Shown here: positions 38,991-49,468 of the stretch, piece by piece
Layout of the letters: every line of letters begins with the position of its first letter
Numbering within the stretch: position 1 is the first letter of the stretch
From: Ureibacillus aquaedulcis
Lineage (GTDB): Bacteria > Bacillota > Bacilli > Bacillales_A > Planococcaceae
Direction of reading: 5' to 3'
DNA: 64,000 nucleotides
Assembly (NCBI RefSeq): GCF_030418165.1
Contig: NZ_JAUHTQ010000010.1
Coordinates: 56,365 to 120,364, forward strand
Translations under genes and position numbers: made by a program
The notes under the pieces: generated by a model
What the model was told of the DNA's origin: nothing
The model's database searches: none
Seen by the model: the letters and a program-made list of their open reading frames with translations, nothing else

Positions 38991-39990
38991 GGCATTTAAT
39001 ATGAAAGCAATACAAGAACCGTTAATGGAGATTAAAAAGTTGAAAAAACACTTTCCAATAAAAAAGGGCTTTTTTGATAAGTTAAAAGATAAAACGGAGC
39101 TTTCTGTGAAGGCGGTCGATAATGTAACGTTCACTATTTATAAAGGGGAGACATTAGCATTGGTGGGTGAATCAGGATGCGGTAAAAGTACGACTGGCCG
39201 TTCGCTCCTTCGTTTAATAGAGCCGACTGAAGGAGAGGTTACTTTCGAAGGGAAAAACATCCTGTCTATGAAGAAACAGGACATGAAAGATATCCGCAGG
39301 GAACTGCAAATTGTTTTTCAAGACCCGTATGCCTCCCTCCACCCTCGGATGACAGTTCGTGAGATTATTATGGAGCCATTGATCATACACAATGTGGGAT
39401 CGGCCAGTGAACGTGTAAAACAAGTTGAGGAGTTAATGGAAATTGTCGGTTTGTCCAGCAAGATGAAAAATCGCTACCCCCATGAATTTTCCGGTGGACA
39501 GAGACAACGTATCGGCATAGCGAAGGCATTGGCACTAAAACCAAAGATTATTGTGTGTGATGAAGCAGTGTCTGCTTTAGATGTTTCGGTTCAAGCAAAC
39601 ATTCTGAATCTATTGAAAGATTTACAGGATGAATTTCAATTAACCTATCTATTTATTTCACATGATTTAGGCGTAGTAAAAAATATCTCCAATCGTGTAG
39701 GGGTTATGTATCTTGGGAAATTAGTGGAAATTGCGGATACACATACATTATTTACAAACCCTCGCCATCCCTATACTCAAGCACTGTTATCCGCAAGGCC
39801 GGTTATTGATAAGGGATTGCAGACAGAAAGGATCGTATTGGAAGGAGAAATCCCGACACCTATTAATCCTCCGTCAGGTTGCCGTTTCCATACAAGGTGT
39901 CCATTAAAAACAGAACGGTGTATGAAAGAATCCCCAGAAATGGTGAATCTACAAGGCGGCCATAGTGTTGCATGTTTTTTAGCGAATTAG
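38983..39990 (+). CDS. Peptide ABC transporter ATP-binding protein (OppF/DppF type)
   Basis: Second ATPase, 335 residues, with Walker [11 protein letters not shown]-loop IVFQDPYASLHPRMTV, signature FSGGQRQRIGIAKAL, Walker B IIVCDEAVSALD and switch ISHDLGVV. The OppF-type C terminus holds PSGCRFHTRCPLKTERC. The gene begins inside the 3' end of the OppD-type gene. The two ATPases form a heterodimer under the two permeases. The MFS gene follows 48 bases later without a terminator. Confidence 0.95.
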   Translation: MNEAFNMKAIQEPLMEIKKLKKHFPIKKGFFDKLKDKTELSVKAVDNVTFTIYKGETLALVGESGCGKSTTGRSLLRLIEPTEGEVTFEGKNILSMKKQDMKDIRRELQIVFQDPYASLHPRMTVREIIMEPLIIHNVGSASERVKQVEELMEIVGLSSKMKNRYPHEFSGGQRQRIGIAKALALKPKIIVCDEAVSALDVSVQANILNLLKDLQDEFQLTYLFISHDLGVVKNISNRVGVMYLGKLVEIADTHTLFTNPRHPYTQALLSARPVIDKGLQTERIVLEGEIPTPINPPSGCRFHTRCPLKTERCMKESPEMVNLQGGHSVACFLAN

Positions 39991-40038
39991 AAGAACACGA
40001 TTACTTTTCTATATCTAATAGGAAGAAGTGTTGATGGA

Positions 40039-41214
40039 ATGCCAAAAAAAACCTTTCTATTGCTTTTGTTCATCATGTTTTTATCCATGACAGGTTATGG
40101 CATTGTCCTTCCCGTCTTGCCATACTTCGCGGAAGAGCTCGGGCTTACCTCGTTTCAAATGTCCAGTTTAATTACTGGATGGGCATTTACGCAATTTTTG
40201 GTGCTTCCATTATGGGGCAAGATTATAGATAAAGTTGGCAGGAAACCTGTGCTCCTATTTGGTATGGTGGGCTTCGGAATTGCATTTGTGTTAATGATCT
40301 TGGCCGAAAGTTACTGGCAATTATTAAGCATTCGTATTATCGGGGCTATTTTGTCGAGTGGGACATTGCCAGCGGTTTTAGCACTTGTTGCAGATACGAA
40401 TGACGACCAGACACGAGGAGCAGCAATGTCAAAAATGTCCGCTGCAAATGGAATAGGATTCTTAGTAGGGCCGGCAGTAGGAAGTGCATTTGTACCCTTT
40501 GGAATCACAATACCATTTATAGTTGCAGGGGTTCTTAGCTTAATTACAATCCCGTTTGTGGCACTTTTTATTCAGGAACCAAGCAAAAATAATCAAGGGC
40601 AAGAACAGATTCCCATTACTAAATCCTTGGTATATTCCTTTAAACCAGGGTACTTTATGTTATTTATGATCACTCTTGGGATTTCAATTTCAATATCCAG
40701 CATTCTCGGAATACTCGGCTATTTTATGATTGAAAAATTTGACTCTTCCGCGACGTTGACAGGATGGGCATTTACTGCACAATCAGCAGCGGCAGTGATT
40801 GTTCAAATCTTTCTAATGAGTTGGCTATATAGACATATTAATGAGGAAAGCATTACGAAATACGGAATTATAATAACAGCGGTGGGCTTTTTGTTCCTCG
40901 TACTTCCTGTACATGTCAGTTTCGTTTTTATAGGTGTTTTTATCATAGGTGTAGGGCAGGCGTTGATCCGTCCGACTCTATTAACATTGCTTTCAAAGAA
41001 AGAGGATCTTGGGCGGGGAATGGTGATGAGCTTGCATGGTGCTTATGATAGTTTGGGTCGCAGTATCGGTCCATTAATCGCGGGTTGGTTGTTCATGGTG
41101 AATGAAATTGCACCTTTTATCATGTCATGCATTCTTTGCCTAATACTGTTCCTCATAATGTTATCTCAGGATGTAAAGCTATATCGATTTGAAAACAAAA
41201 GCAAAGAGGTGTAA
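40039..41214 (+). CDS. MFS transporter (drug/metabolite efflux type)
   Basis: A 391-residue major facilitator protein with about twelve helices. Motif A between helices 2 and 3 is GKIIDKVGRKPVLLFG, and the helix-5 region has NGIGFLVGPAVGSAF, both typical of the 12-TM drug:proton antiporters (MdtG/TetA-like). The substrate is unknown. The stop is three bases before the D-amino acid aminotransferase gene, so it is part of the peptide/D-amino acid operon and may export a product or import a substrate rather than act on drugs. Confidence 0.85.
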   Translation: MPKKTFLLLLFIMFLSMTGYGIVLPVLPYFAEELGLTSFQMSSLITGWAFTQFLVLPLWGKIIDKVGRKPVLLFGMVGFGIAFVLMILAESYWQLLSIRIIGAILSSGTLPAVLALVADTNDDQTRGAAMSKMSAANGIGFLVGPAVGSAFVPFGITIPFIVAGVLSLITIPFVALFIQEPSKNNQGQEQIPITKSLVYSFKPGYFMLFMITLGISISISSILGILGYFMIEKFDSSATLTGWAFTAQSAAAVIVQIFLMSWLYRHINEESITKYGIIITAVGFLFLVLPVHVSFVFIGVFIIGVGQALIRPTLLTLLSKKEDLGRGMVMSLHGAYDSLGRSIGPLIAGWLFMVNEIAPFIMSCILCLILFLIMLSQDVKLYRFENKSKEV

Positions 41215-41217
41215 AGG

Positions 41218-42072
41218 ATGGATATTCTGTTCAACAATCAAATTGTATCACGGGACTCGGTCAGCATAGACATTGAAGATCGAGGCTATCAGTTTGGTGA
41301 CGGTATTTATGAAGTGGTATCAATCTATAATGGAGAACTCTTTGAATGGGAGGCACACCTGGAACGTTTTGTACGAAGTGCTAAAGAAATCGCATTAACA
41401 TTACCTGAACAATTTGATTTGCTTAAGGAAAATATAATGCGATTAATAGAGGACAATCACATTGAGGAAGGCTATGCCTATTTCCAGTTAACCAGAGGGA
41501 CTGCACTTCGAATGCATGCATTTCCGGAACCTCAAGCAGAACCTGTGTTAACCGGGATGGTAAAGAATGCAACCAGCCCTCCAATTACTGCGGTGAAGGC
41601 TATTACAACAGAAGATATACGATGGCTTCGGGTTGATATAAAAAGCCTTAATTTATTGCCGAACTGCATGGCAAAGCAAAAGGCGGTAGAAGCAGGGGCT
41701 CAGGAAGCAATATTCATAAGGGATCACTATGTTACAGAAGCGAGCAGCTCCAATGTATTTGGCGTAAAAAATGGAGTTCTTTATACACATCCAATCAATA
41801 ACCTCATATTAAATGGCATTACACGGCAAGTGGTCCTGCGCCTGGCTGGAAATCTGCATTACAAAGTAGTTGAAGAAGCTTTCACAAGAGATGAACTGAT
41901 GGACATGGACGAAGTATTCATCACGAATACAGGCCTTAATGTCTGTCCTGTAATTGAAATAGACGGCATGTTAATCGGAGAAGGGGTTTGTGGACCAATC
42001 ACTTCCTCACTTATGTCTGCCTTTGGTGAGCTAATACAGCGTAACGGAAAAGAAAAAGTTTATACGGAATAA
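41218..42072 (+). CDS. dat: D-amino acid aminotransferase
   Basis: Class IV PLP aminotransferase that interconverts D-amino acids such as D-alanine and D-glutamate with their 2-oxo acids. The 284-residue sequence has DRGYQFGDGIYEVV, the R/H-containing TRGTALRMHAFPEP, and the PLP lysine in LLPNCMAKQKAVEAGAQEAI. The TEASSSNVFGV segment has the Glu that binds the cofactor pyridine nitrogen. These match D-AAT rather than branched-chain aminotransferases. GAGGTG lies upstream. It sits between the MFS gene and a second aminotransferase gene. Confidence 0.9.
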   Translation: MDILFNNQIVSRDSVSIDIEDRGYQFGDGIYEVVSIYNGELFEWEAHLERFVRSAKEIALTLPEQFDLLKENIMRLIEDNHIEEGYAYFQLTRGTALRMHAFPEPQAEPVLTGMVKNATSPPITAVKAITTEDIRWLRVDIKSLNLLPNCMAKQKAVEAGAQEAIFIRDHYVTEASSSNVFGVKNGVLYTHPINNLILNGITRQVVLRLAGNLHYKVVEEAFTRDELMDMDEVFITNTGLNVCPVIEIDGMLIGEGVCGPITSSLMSAFGELIQRNGKEKVYTE

Positions 42073-42089
42073 TAAGGAGGAGATTTAAT

Positions 42090-43298
42090 ATGAAAGAATT
42101 ACAACCATTTAAGATGTCGAAACGTTTTGAAAATGTAAAGTTGATCAGTGCAGCGGCAGCAAAGACGCCACATGATTTAATTCCTCTTTCTTTTGGATTT
42201 CCTGCTAAAGAAGCCTACGATGTATCCCTTATGGCAAAGTGTTCCTCTAAGGCTATTGAAGAAGGGGGTTATAAAAGTTTTGAATATGGAGGGGCAACTG
42301 GTCCTTCCAGAATTGTCAAATGGCTAAAAAAACGTTCCGAAATCCGTGGAATATATGCGCCGGAAGAAAATATTCTTGTCACAACCGGTTCTGGTCAGGC
42401 CATGGATATTCTGGCACGCGGTTTAACTAATGAAGGGGATGAGGTATGGGTTGAAGCCCCAACATTCTTCGGTGCTCTACGAAACTTTACTTTAGCTGGT
42501 TTAAAGTGTCGAGGGTTTGAGATTGATGAAAACGGACTTAAGGTAGATTTAGTTGAAGAAGCTTTGGTTGCAGCAAAGAATAATGGGTTGCCAATGCCAA
42601 AATTTATTTATATCATGCCAAATTTCCACAATCCTGGTGGCGTGACATTATCACTGGAGAGAAGAATGAAATTGGCAAAGCTAGCATTAGCATACAACTT
42701 TTTTATAATAGAAGACGATGCTTATACGGAGCTTAACTTTTCAGAACGGGTGCTCCCTGCAGTATATCAATTTGCACCTCAACGTGTGATTTATATGAGT
42801 ACATTTTCTAAAACAATAGCACCTGCTATTCGAATGGGATGGCTTGTGGCACCACCAGAAATTATTATGCAATTACGATCCTTAAAGGCTGATGGCTCAA
42901 CGAGTGTGTTGATGCAGGAAATTGTCGCCGCCTATTTGGAAACAATTGACTTCGATGACCATGTGGGGAATATTTCCAAACTTTATAAATCTAGATTGGA
43001 CGCTATGATTAAAGCAATCGATGATTATTTAGGTGATGAAGTTACCTATACGGCACCTGAGGGTGGTTTCTTCTTATGGTTAACCTTTAAGGAAGAAGTA
43101 GCAACGTCTTTGTTTGAAGAACTTGCATTGGAAAAAGGAGTAAGTTTTATTTTAGGTGAGCATTGTTATGCTGAAAATGAGGAAAAAAATCATATACGAT
43201 TGTGCTTTTCCTACTGTGATGAAGAAATGTGCAAAGAAGCAATTAAACGAATTGCGGAAGCCTACTATGAAAAATATCCAGTGAAAAAGCTTGTTTAA
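42090..43298 (+). CDS. PLP-dependent aminotransferase (fold type I, LysN/2-aminoadipate type)
   Basis: A 402-residue class I/II aminotransferase. Key blocks are the phosphate-contacting VTTGSGQAMDILARG, IMPNFHNPGGVTLS, EDDAYTEL (Asp to pyridine nitrogen), the PLP lysine in YMSTFSKTIAPAIRMGWL, and the carboxylate-binding Arg in HIRLCFSYC. It resembles stand-alone LysN / MocR-type aminotransferase domains; there is no DNA-binding domain. AAGGAGG precedes ATG 42090. The amino donor or acceptor is unknown; it probably works with the neighbouring D-aminotransferase and dehydrogenase. Confidence 0.87.
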   Translation: MKELQPFKMSKRFENVKLISAAAAKTPHDLIPLSFGFPAKEAYDVSLMAKCSSKAIEEGGYKSFEYGGATGPSRIVKWLKKRSEIRGIYAPEENILVTTGSGQAMDILARGLTNEGDEVWVEAPTFFGALRNFTLAGLKCRGFEIDENGLKVDLVEEALVAAKNNGLPMPKFIYIMPNFHNPGGVTLSLERRMKLAKLALAYNFFIIEDDAYTELNFSERVLPAVYQFAPQRVIYMSTFSKTIAPAIRMGWLVAPPEIIMQLRSLKADGSTSVLMQEIVAAYLETIDFDDHVGNISKLYKSRLDAMIKAIDDYLGDEVTYTAPEGGFFLWLTFKEEVATSLFEELALEKGVSFILGEHCYAENEEKNHIRLCFSYCDEEMCKEAIKRIAEAYYEKYPVKKLV

Positions 43299-43315
43299 GG
43301 AGGATGAGGATATAT

Positions 43316-44317
43316 ATGTCAAGTCAAACAGCCAATGCAGTCAGAACACCTTTTATTTATATACGACGGGATTTGCCTGAAATTTATATTGAAGAGATGA
43401 AAAAATTAGGTGCAAAGGTTGCAGTTGAACCTTGGGAGTGGAATAAAGAAGAACCAACACCCAAAATCGATTTAACAAATTGTGATGTCCTGTTAACTCT
43501 CGGCATGCGAGATGATTTGTCGGTATTGAAGTATGCACCGAATGTAAAATGGGTCCATTCATTTAGTGTTGGAATTGAAGCAATGATAAAAAGCAATTTT
43601 CAAAATAATAGTGATATCATCGTAACAAACTCCAAAGGCTGTACGGCAATTCCTATTGCCGAACATACATTGGCGATGATTTTAGCATTTTCGCGGGGGT
43701 TGCAAACGATGATAAATAATAAAAAAGATTGTTCGTGGGAAACAATACCTACTATCGATTTAGCGTTAGCAACTGTTGGAATTATCGGTTACGGCCAGAT
43801 TGGGCTAGCAATTGCGGAGCGTTGCAAGGCTCTTGGAATGCGTGTTATAGGCTGTAAACGCAATCCCGATAAGAAACTGGAAGAACATGATGATGCGGAT
43901 GAAATTGTTGGGATGGGAGAATTGGACTCAGTACTCGCTCAATCAGATTTTGTGGTGCTGTCCTTGCCGTCAACCAAAGAAACAAAATACTTATTCGATA
44001 AAGAAAAATTGAAGAAAATGAAAAAAGGAAGTTATCTGATTAATGTTGGACGAGGCGATGCGATTATTGAATCAGATCTTGTGGAAGTGTTGAATGAAGG
44101 TTTATTGGCCGGAGCTTCTTTAGATGTATTTGAAGTTGAACCGCTTCCCGTGAATCATCCATTTTGGACAATGGATAATGTGATAGTTTCCCCTCATAAT
44201 GCCTACTTCTCCTCGCAGCATATGGAGCATAACATGGAACTGTTCATGACAAATCTAAAAAATTATATGGAAGGTAATTCATTGATCAACGTGGTTGATA
44301 AACAATTAGGTTATTAA
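43316..44317 (+). CDS. D-2-hydroxyacid dehydrogenase
   Basis: NAD(P)-dependent reductase of 2-oxo acids to D-2-hydroxy acids. The 333-residue protein has the Rossmann motif VGIIGYGQIGLAIAERC, catalytic Arg in INVGRGDAI, Glu in SLDVFEVEPLP and His in VSPHNAYFSSQH. These are the D-isomer-specific dehydrogenase triad. ATG 43316 is favoured with GAGG (43306-43309) six bases upstream; ATG 43304 abuts the AGGAGG. It ends the operon. It could consume the 2-oxo acids made by the two aminotransferases, which is an inference from order. Confidence 0.88.
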   Translation: MSSQTANAVRTPFIYIRRDLPEIYIEEMKKLGAKVAVEPWEWNKEEPTPKIDLTNCDVLLTLGMRDDLSVLKYAPNVKWVHSFSVGIEAMIKSNFQNNSDIIVTNSKGCTAIPIAEHTLAMILAFSRGLQTMINNKKDCSWETIPTIDLALATVGIIGYGQIGLAIAERCKALGMRVIGCKRNPDKKLEEHDDADEIVGMGELDSVLAQSDFVVLSLPSTKETKYLFDKEKLKKMKKGSYLINVGRGDAIIESDLVEVLNEGLLAGASLDVFEVEPLPVNHPFWTMDNVIVSPHNAYFSSQHMEHNMELFMTNLKNYMEGNSLINVVDKQLGY

Positions 44318-44361
44318 TGATAGAGTAATATTTGTTCCTGGATAATCTTTTTTTATGAATT

Positions 44362-44411
44362 TAAAAAATATAATGTAGACAAAGTCCATTATTGACTTTG
44401 TCTACATTATA
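44362..44411 (-). terminator. Terminator of rarA (minus strand)
   Basis: A perfect 18-bp stem (44369-44386 with 44394-44411) with a seven-base loop. The U tract appears only on the minus strand (A run at 44363-44368), so it terminates rarA; on the plus strand it lacks a T run. Confidence 0.85.
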
Positions 44412-44426
44412 GATGATACATAGATT

Positions 44427-45713
44427 TCACGATTTATTTTTAAATGACTTCAATTTATCATAAATGCCGGCCATTCTCTTTTCTTCGCCTGCTAAGACTG
44501 GTTTGTAGAACTCGATATTTTCGATTTTTTCAGGCAGGTATTCCTGGTTGACCCAGCCTCCGAATGTGCCGATTGGATAGTCATGAGGATATTGATAGCC
44601 AACATGCCCCAAGACTTGAGCACCTGCATAATGTGCATCCCGAAGATGTGGAGGGATATCCCCCGTTTTTCCTTCATGAATTGCAGCAGTTGCCGCATCC
44701 AATGCAGAGTAGGCAGAGTTTGACTTCGGCGATAAGCACATTTCGATTACAGCATTGGCCAAGGGAATCCGGGCTTCCGGCAATCCTAAAGTTTTAGCTG
44801 ACTCAGTAGCTGAATAGACATGGGCACCTACCGCCGGATTTGCTAGTCCCACATCTTCATAGGCCATAACGAGCAACCTTCTGCAAACTGCAATTAAATC
44901 TCCGTTTTCAAGCAGGTGTGCCAAATAATAAATAGCCGCATTTGTATCGCTGCCTCTTACTGACTTTTGGAGCGCAGACAGTAAGTTATAGAAATGGGAA
45001 CCACCCTTGTCCCCGTAGACTCCAATCCTTTTTGAAAGATGTTCAATGATATGATCTTCCACGATTGCTTGTCCATCAACCTCATTGGAAGCATAGAAAA
45101 TAGATTCTAATAGGGTCAAGGCTTTTCTTGCATCACCATTCGCTGCAAGGGCAATCTTATTAATTTGCTCTTCGGTAATCAAAATGTTTTCTTTTCCGAG
45201 TCCACGCTCTACATCGGTTAGGGCAGTGGCAATTAATTGTGCAATGTCTTCGATCGTATGCCGTTTAAGCTGAAGTATTTCTCCGCAACGGGAACGAATC
45301 GCTGGATTTACATCATGGAACGGGTTTTCTGTGGTAGCCCCAATCAAAACAATAGACCCATTTTCTACATGGGGCAAAAGAGTGTCCTGCTGTAATTTAT
45401 TGAAACGATGAATTTCATCTAAGAATAAAAGTACTTTTCCTGCAATTCTTGCTTCAGAAACGATTTGCTCAACGTCCTTTTTTCCTGCATTTGTTGCATT
45501 AAGAGCGAAAAAGGGTAATTTCGAGCTGCCTGCAATAGCATAGGCAATCGAGGTTTTCCCAATTCCAGGCTCTCCGTAAAGAAGCATTGAAGGGACATGG
45601 CCATTATGGATCATCTTGTACAGTGCTGTATCTTTTCCTATTATATGCTGTTGCCCGATCACCTCATCCAGATTTCGCGAGCGCATTCGGTATGCCAACG
45701 GTTCATTGTGCAT
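44427..45713 (-). CDS. rarA: Replication-associated recombination ATPase RarA (MgsA)
   Basis: RarA acts at stalled replication forks and interacts with SSB. The 428-residue AAA+ protein has N-terminal [21 protein letters not shown] (given here because it sets the start), Walker [10 protein letters not shown], Walker [10 protein letters not shown], sensor 1 GATTENP and a clamp-loader-like C-terminal tetramerisation domain ([24 protein letters not shown]). The minus-strand GGAGGAGG lies five bases before ATG 45713. It is divergent from cymR as in B. subtilis. Confidence 0.95.
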   Translation of the reverse strand: MHNEPLAYRMRSRNLDEVIGQQHIIGKDTALYKMIHNGHVPSMLLYGEPGIGKTSIAYAIAGSSKLPFFALNATNAGKKDVEQIVSEARIAGKVLLFLDEIHRFNKLQQDTLLPHVENGSIVLIGATTENPFHDVNPAIRSRCGEILQLKRHTIEDIAQLIATALTDVERGLGKENILITEEQINKIALAANGDARKALTLLESIFYASNEVDGQAIVEDHIIEHLSKRIGVYGDKGGSHFYNLLSALQKSVRGSDTNAAIYYLAHLLENGDLIAVCRRLLVMAYEDVGLANPAVGAHVYSATESAKTLGLPEARIPLANAVIEMCLSPKSNSAYSALDAATAAIHEGKTGDIPPHLRDAHYAGAQVLGHVGYQYPHDYPIGTFGGWVNQEYLPEKIENIEFYKPVLAGEEKRMAGIYDKLKSFKNKS

Positions 45714-45830
45714 GTCTTCCTCCTCCAATTTTTCGTGTCCTCCCTCTATATTAGTGCTTTTCCAAGTGGAATTAAAGGATTTATGTTATACTTGAGCATA
45801 GAAATGGACAAGAAAAATAGAGGTGTTATA

Positions 45831-46250
45831 ATGAAAATTTCTACAAAGGGTAGATACGGATTAACTATTATGATTGAATTAGCAAAACATTTTGGAGACG
45901 GACCGATTCCGTTGCGTCAGATTGCGGCTGAAAAAGATTTGTCGGAAGCCTATCTAGAGCAGCTTGTTTCTCCGCTTCGTATTGCCGGTCTAGTAAAAAG
46001 TGTCCGTGGTGCATATGGCGGTTACTTATTGGCACTGCCTCCCAGCCAAATCTCGGCTGCAGATGTCATTAAAGTATTAGAGGGACCGATCCAGCCAGTC
46101 GAAGGAATTGAAAATGAAGAAGTGCCACAACAGCAGCTTTGGATGAGAATCCGCGATGCCGTAAAAAATGTACTTGATACAACATCAATAGAAGACTTGG
46201 CTAATTATAATGACGATACCGATGTAGATGGCTATATGTTCTATATTTAA
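45831..46250 (+). CDS. cymR: Rrf2-family cysteine metabolism repressor CymR
   Basis: CymR, in complex with CysK, represses sulfur-assimilation genes in Bacillus. The 139-residue protein has the Rrf2 winged helix: MKISTKGRYGLTIMIELA, IPLRQIAAEKDLSEAYLEQL and VRGAYGGYLL. It lacks the cysteine triad of iron-sulfur Rrf2 members such as IscR, consistent with CymR. ATG 45831 is supported by AGAGGTG and matches B. subtilis (138 residues); the longer frame from 45597 overlaps rarA. It is followed by iscS and mnmA. Confidence 0.93.
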   Translation: MKISTKGRYGLTIMIELAKHFGDGPIPLRQIAAEKDLSEAYLEQLVSPLRIAGLVKSVRGAYGGYLLALPPSQISAADVIKVLEGPIQPVEGIENEEVPQQQLWMRIRDAVKNVLDTTSIEDLANYNDDTDVDGYMFYI

Positions 46251-46328
46251 GCATAGAGTTAACATGTAACCGAACTTATATATACTATGAACTGTTCATA
46301 CAGTTTTTAAAGGAGCTTTTGATTTACA

Positions 46329-47471
46329 ATGGAAACAATCTATCTAGACCATGCCGCAACTTCACCGGTCCATCCCGAGGTGATTGCAGTGATGACTAAA
46401 GCTTTTGAGCAAACTTTCGGTAATCCTTCCAGTATCCATACTGCCGGTAGACAGGCGCGAAAGGTTTTAGATGATGCGCGCACTAGTTTAGCCCGTGCAG
46501 TTGGTGCAAAAGATACCGAAATTATATTCACGAGTGGTGGAACGGAAGCGGATAATACCGCGATCTTTGGTGTTGTCAATATGCTTGGCTCAAAAGGCAA
46601 GCACATTATCACGACGCAGATCGAACATCATGCGGTGCTCAATGCATGCGAAAAGCTTGAAAAAGAAGGATATGAGGTCACTTACTTGCCTGTAGATGAA
46701 AGTGGGCTTATCTCTATTGATGCCTTCAAGAATGCCCTGCGTGAAGATACTATTCTTGTAACGATTATGTATGGGAATAATGAAGTCGGGACAGTCCAGC
46801 CTATCGCAGAAATTGGACAGATCCTGAAAGAGCACCAAGCCGTTTTTCATACTGACGCAGTACAGGCATTTGGTTTGGAACTGTTAAATGTTGATGAGCT
46901 TCAGGTCGATTTACTTAGTGTTTCAAGTCATAAATTAAACGGACCAAAAGGGATCGGTTTTTTATATCAAAGAACAGGTACACCGCTAAGTGCGACATTT
47001 TTAGGCGGCTCCCAAGAGAAAAAGAGAAGAGCGGGCACTGAAAATGTTCCTGCGGCAGTCGGTTTTGCCAAGGCGGTTGAAATTGCGCAATCCGACATGG
47101 AAGCCAAAGTGGCACAATATGAACAGTTCCGCAGTACTTTCGTAACTGTCCTTGATGGAGAAGATATTGAATATAAAGTAAATGGCAATGCCAAGCATTC
47201 ATTGCCGCATGTTTTAAATATTAGCTTTAAAGGAATGGATGTAGAATCCTTCCTGGTAAACTTAGATATGTCCGGCGTTTATGCATCCAGTGGTTCTGCG
47301 TGTACAGCTGGTTCAATTGATCCATCCCATGTGCTGGTAGCGATGTTTGGAGCGGACCGTGACGAGCTTCGCAACTCCATTCGTTTTAGTTTTGGGCTGG
47401 GAATAACAGAAGAATTGGTAAAAGAAGCAGCCATACGCACAGCAAAAATTGTGAAAAGGCTTGCGAAATAA
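46329..47471 (+). CDS. iscS: Cysteine desulfurase (IscS/YrvO type)
   Basis: PLP enzyme that takes sulfur from cysteine and, in this context, supplies MnmA for tRNA thiolation. The 380-residue protein has YLDHAATSPVHPEV, the cofactor His in TQIEHHAVLNA, NNEVGTVQPI, the aspartate TDAVQAFG, the PLP lysine in SSHKLNGPKGIGFLY, and the active cysteine in SGSACTAGSIDPSHVL. Its position 21 bases before mnmA matches yrvO-mnmA of B. subtilis. Confidence 0.95.
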   Translation: METIYLDHAATSPVHPEVIAVMTKAFEQTFGNPSSIHTAGRQARKVLDDARTSLARAVGAKDTEIIFTSGGTEADNTAIFGVVNMLGSKGKHIITTQIEHHAVLNACEKLEKEGYEVTYLPVDESGLISIDAFKNALREDTILVTIMYGNNEVGTVQPIAEIGQILKEHQAVFHTDAVQAFGLELLNVDELQVDLLSVSSHKLNGPKGIGFLYQRTGTPLSATFLGGSQEKKRRAGTENVPAAVGFAKAVEIAQSDMEAKVAQYEQFRSTFVTVLDGEDIEYKVNGNAKHSLPHVLNISFKGMDVESFLVNLDMSGVYASSGSACTAGSIDPSHVLVAMFGADRDELRNSIRFSFGLGITEELVKEAAIRTAKIVKRLAK

Positions 47472-47474
47472 TAG

Positions 47475-48614
<1,140 letters not shown>

Positions 48615-48617
48615 TGA

Positions 48618-48731
48618 AAATTAGCGAGTTAGGAACACTCTCAATTAGAGTAAGCAAGGAAGACGGTTGCTAATTTGCATAGGGCTTATCGGTTAAAAAC
48701 ATAGGTAAGCTCCGATTCTAGAGGTGAAAAA
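48618..48731 (+). promoter_or_regulatory. Folded spacer between mnmA and yrrB
   Basis: AAATTAGC (48618-48625) pairs with GCTAATTT (48669-48676) and encloses a small ACTCT/AGAGT hairpin (48637-48651). A second stem-loop around GCTTATC and GGTAAGC follows. There is no T run, so it is not a simple terminator. Function unknown. Confidence 0.35.
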
Positions 48732-49391
48732 ATGGATTATAACGAAATCGGAATACTTGCATTCCAGGAAAAAAGATATGAAGATGCTGCAAAAGCGTTT
48801 ACTGAAGCGATTGAAAATAATCCGGATGATGCCATCGGATATGTGAATTTCGGGAACTTATTAGCTTCAATGAATGACAATGAACGAGCAGAACGCTTTT
48901 TTCAAAAAGCGATTACAATTGATGAAACGGCAGCAACTGCCTACTATGGCCTAGCAAATTTATATTTCAATGTAGAACGCTATATTGAAGCTGCAAAGCT
49001 CTATCAAAAAGCGATCGAGCATGGAATCCAAGGGGCAGATGCTTATTATATGCTGGGGAAATCCTTTGAACGCGATGAAAAGCCGAAGTTAGCTCTGCCA
49101 TACATGCAAAGAGCGGCTGAACTTGAACCGAATGACCTGCAAATTCGTTTGTCGTATGGAATTCTGCTTTGTACCCTGGAAATGTTCGATGTGGCAAAAG
49201 GTGAACTAGAATTTGTTCTGGAACAAGATGCAAATAATGCAGATGCCCATTATAACTTGGGTGTCCTTTATGCCGTATCCACTGAAGAAACAGAGTTGGC
49301 TTTGGAGCATTTAAAAAAAGCATATACAATTGATTCCAACTTCGATCAAGCGAAATATATATACGATATGATCAGTCAGAGAAATAATTAA
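48732..49391 (+). CDS. yrrB: TPR repeat protein (YrrB-like)
   Basis: A 219-residue soluble protein composed of about six tetratricopeptide repeats (for example EKRYEDAAKAFTEAIENNPDD, AERFFQKAITIDETAA, and AAKLYQKAIEHGIQG; short excerpts). TPR arrays bind protein partners; the partner of YrrB is not established. It lies after mnmA exactly as in B. subtilis. GAGGTG precedes ATG 48732. A strong terminator follows, then an unrelated convergent HisA-type gene where B. subtilis has recD2 (yrrC) directly. Confidence 0.85.
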   Translation: MDYNEIGILAFQEKRYEDAAKAFTEAIENNPDDAIGYVNFGNLLASMNDNERAERFFQKAITIDETAATAYYGLANLYFNVERYIEAAKLYQKAIEHGIQGADAYYMLGKSFERDEKPKLALPYMQRAAELEPNDLQIRLSYGILLCTLEMFDVAKGELEFVLEQDANNADAHYNLGVLYAVSTEETELALEHLKKAYTIDSNFDQAKYIYDMISQRNN

Positions 49392-49430
49392 AAAACATGC
49401 CGGCCCATCGTAGGTCGGCATGTTTTTTAT
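49392..49430 (+). terminator. Terminator after yrrB
   Basis: AAAACATGCCG (49392-49402) pairs with CGGCATGTTTT (49416-49426), with T residues following. Confidence 0.92.
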
Positions 49431-49468
49431 TTTAGAAGGAACATTTATATGATTCCCATTTCGTGGCG

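Noticed and set aside
44369..44411. Plus-strand terminator for the D-hydroxyacid dehydrogenase operon
   Set aside because: The stem is perfect but the T tract exists only on the minus strand, so it fits rarA; any plus-strand role is unproven.
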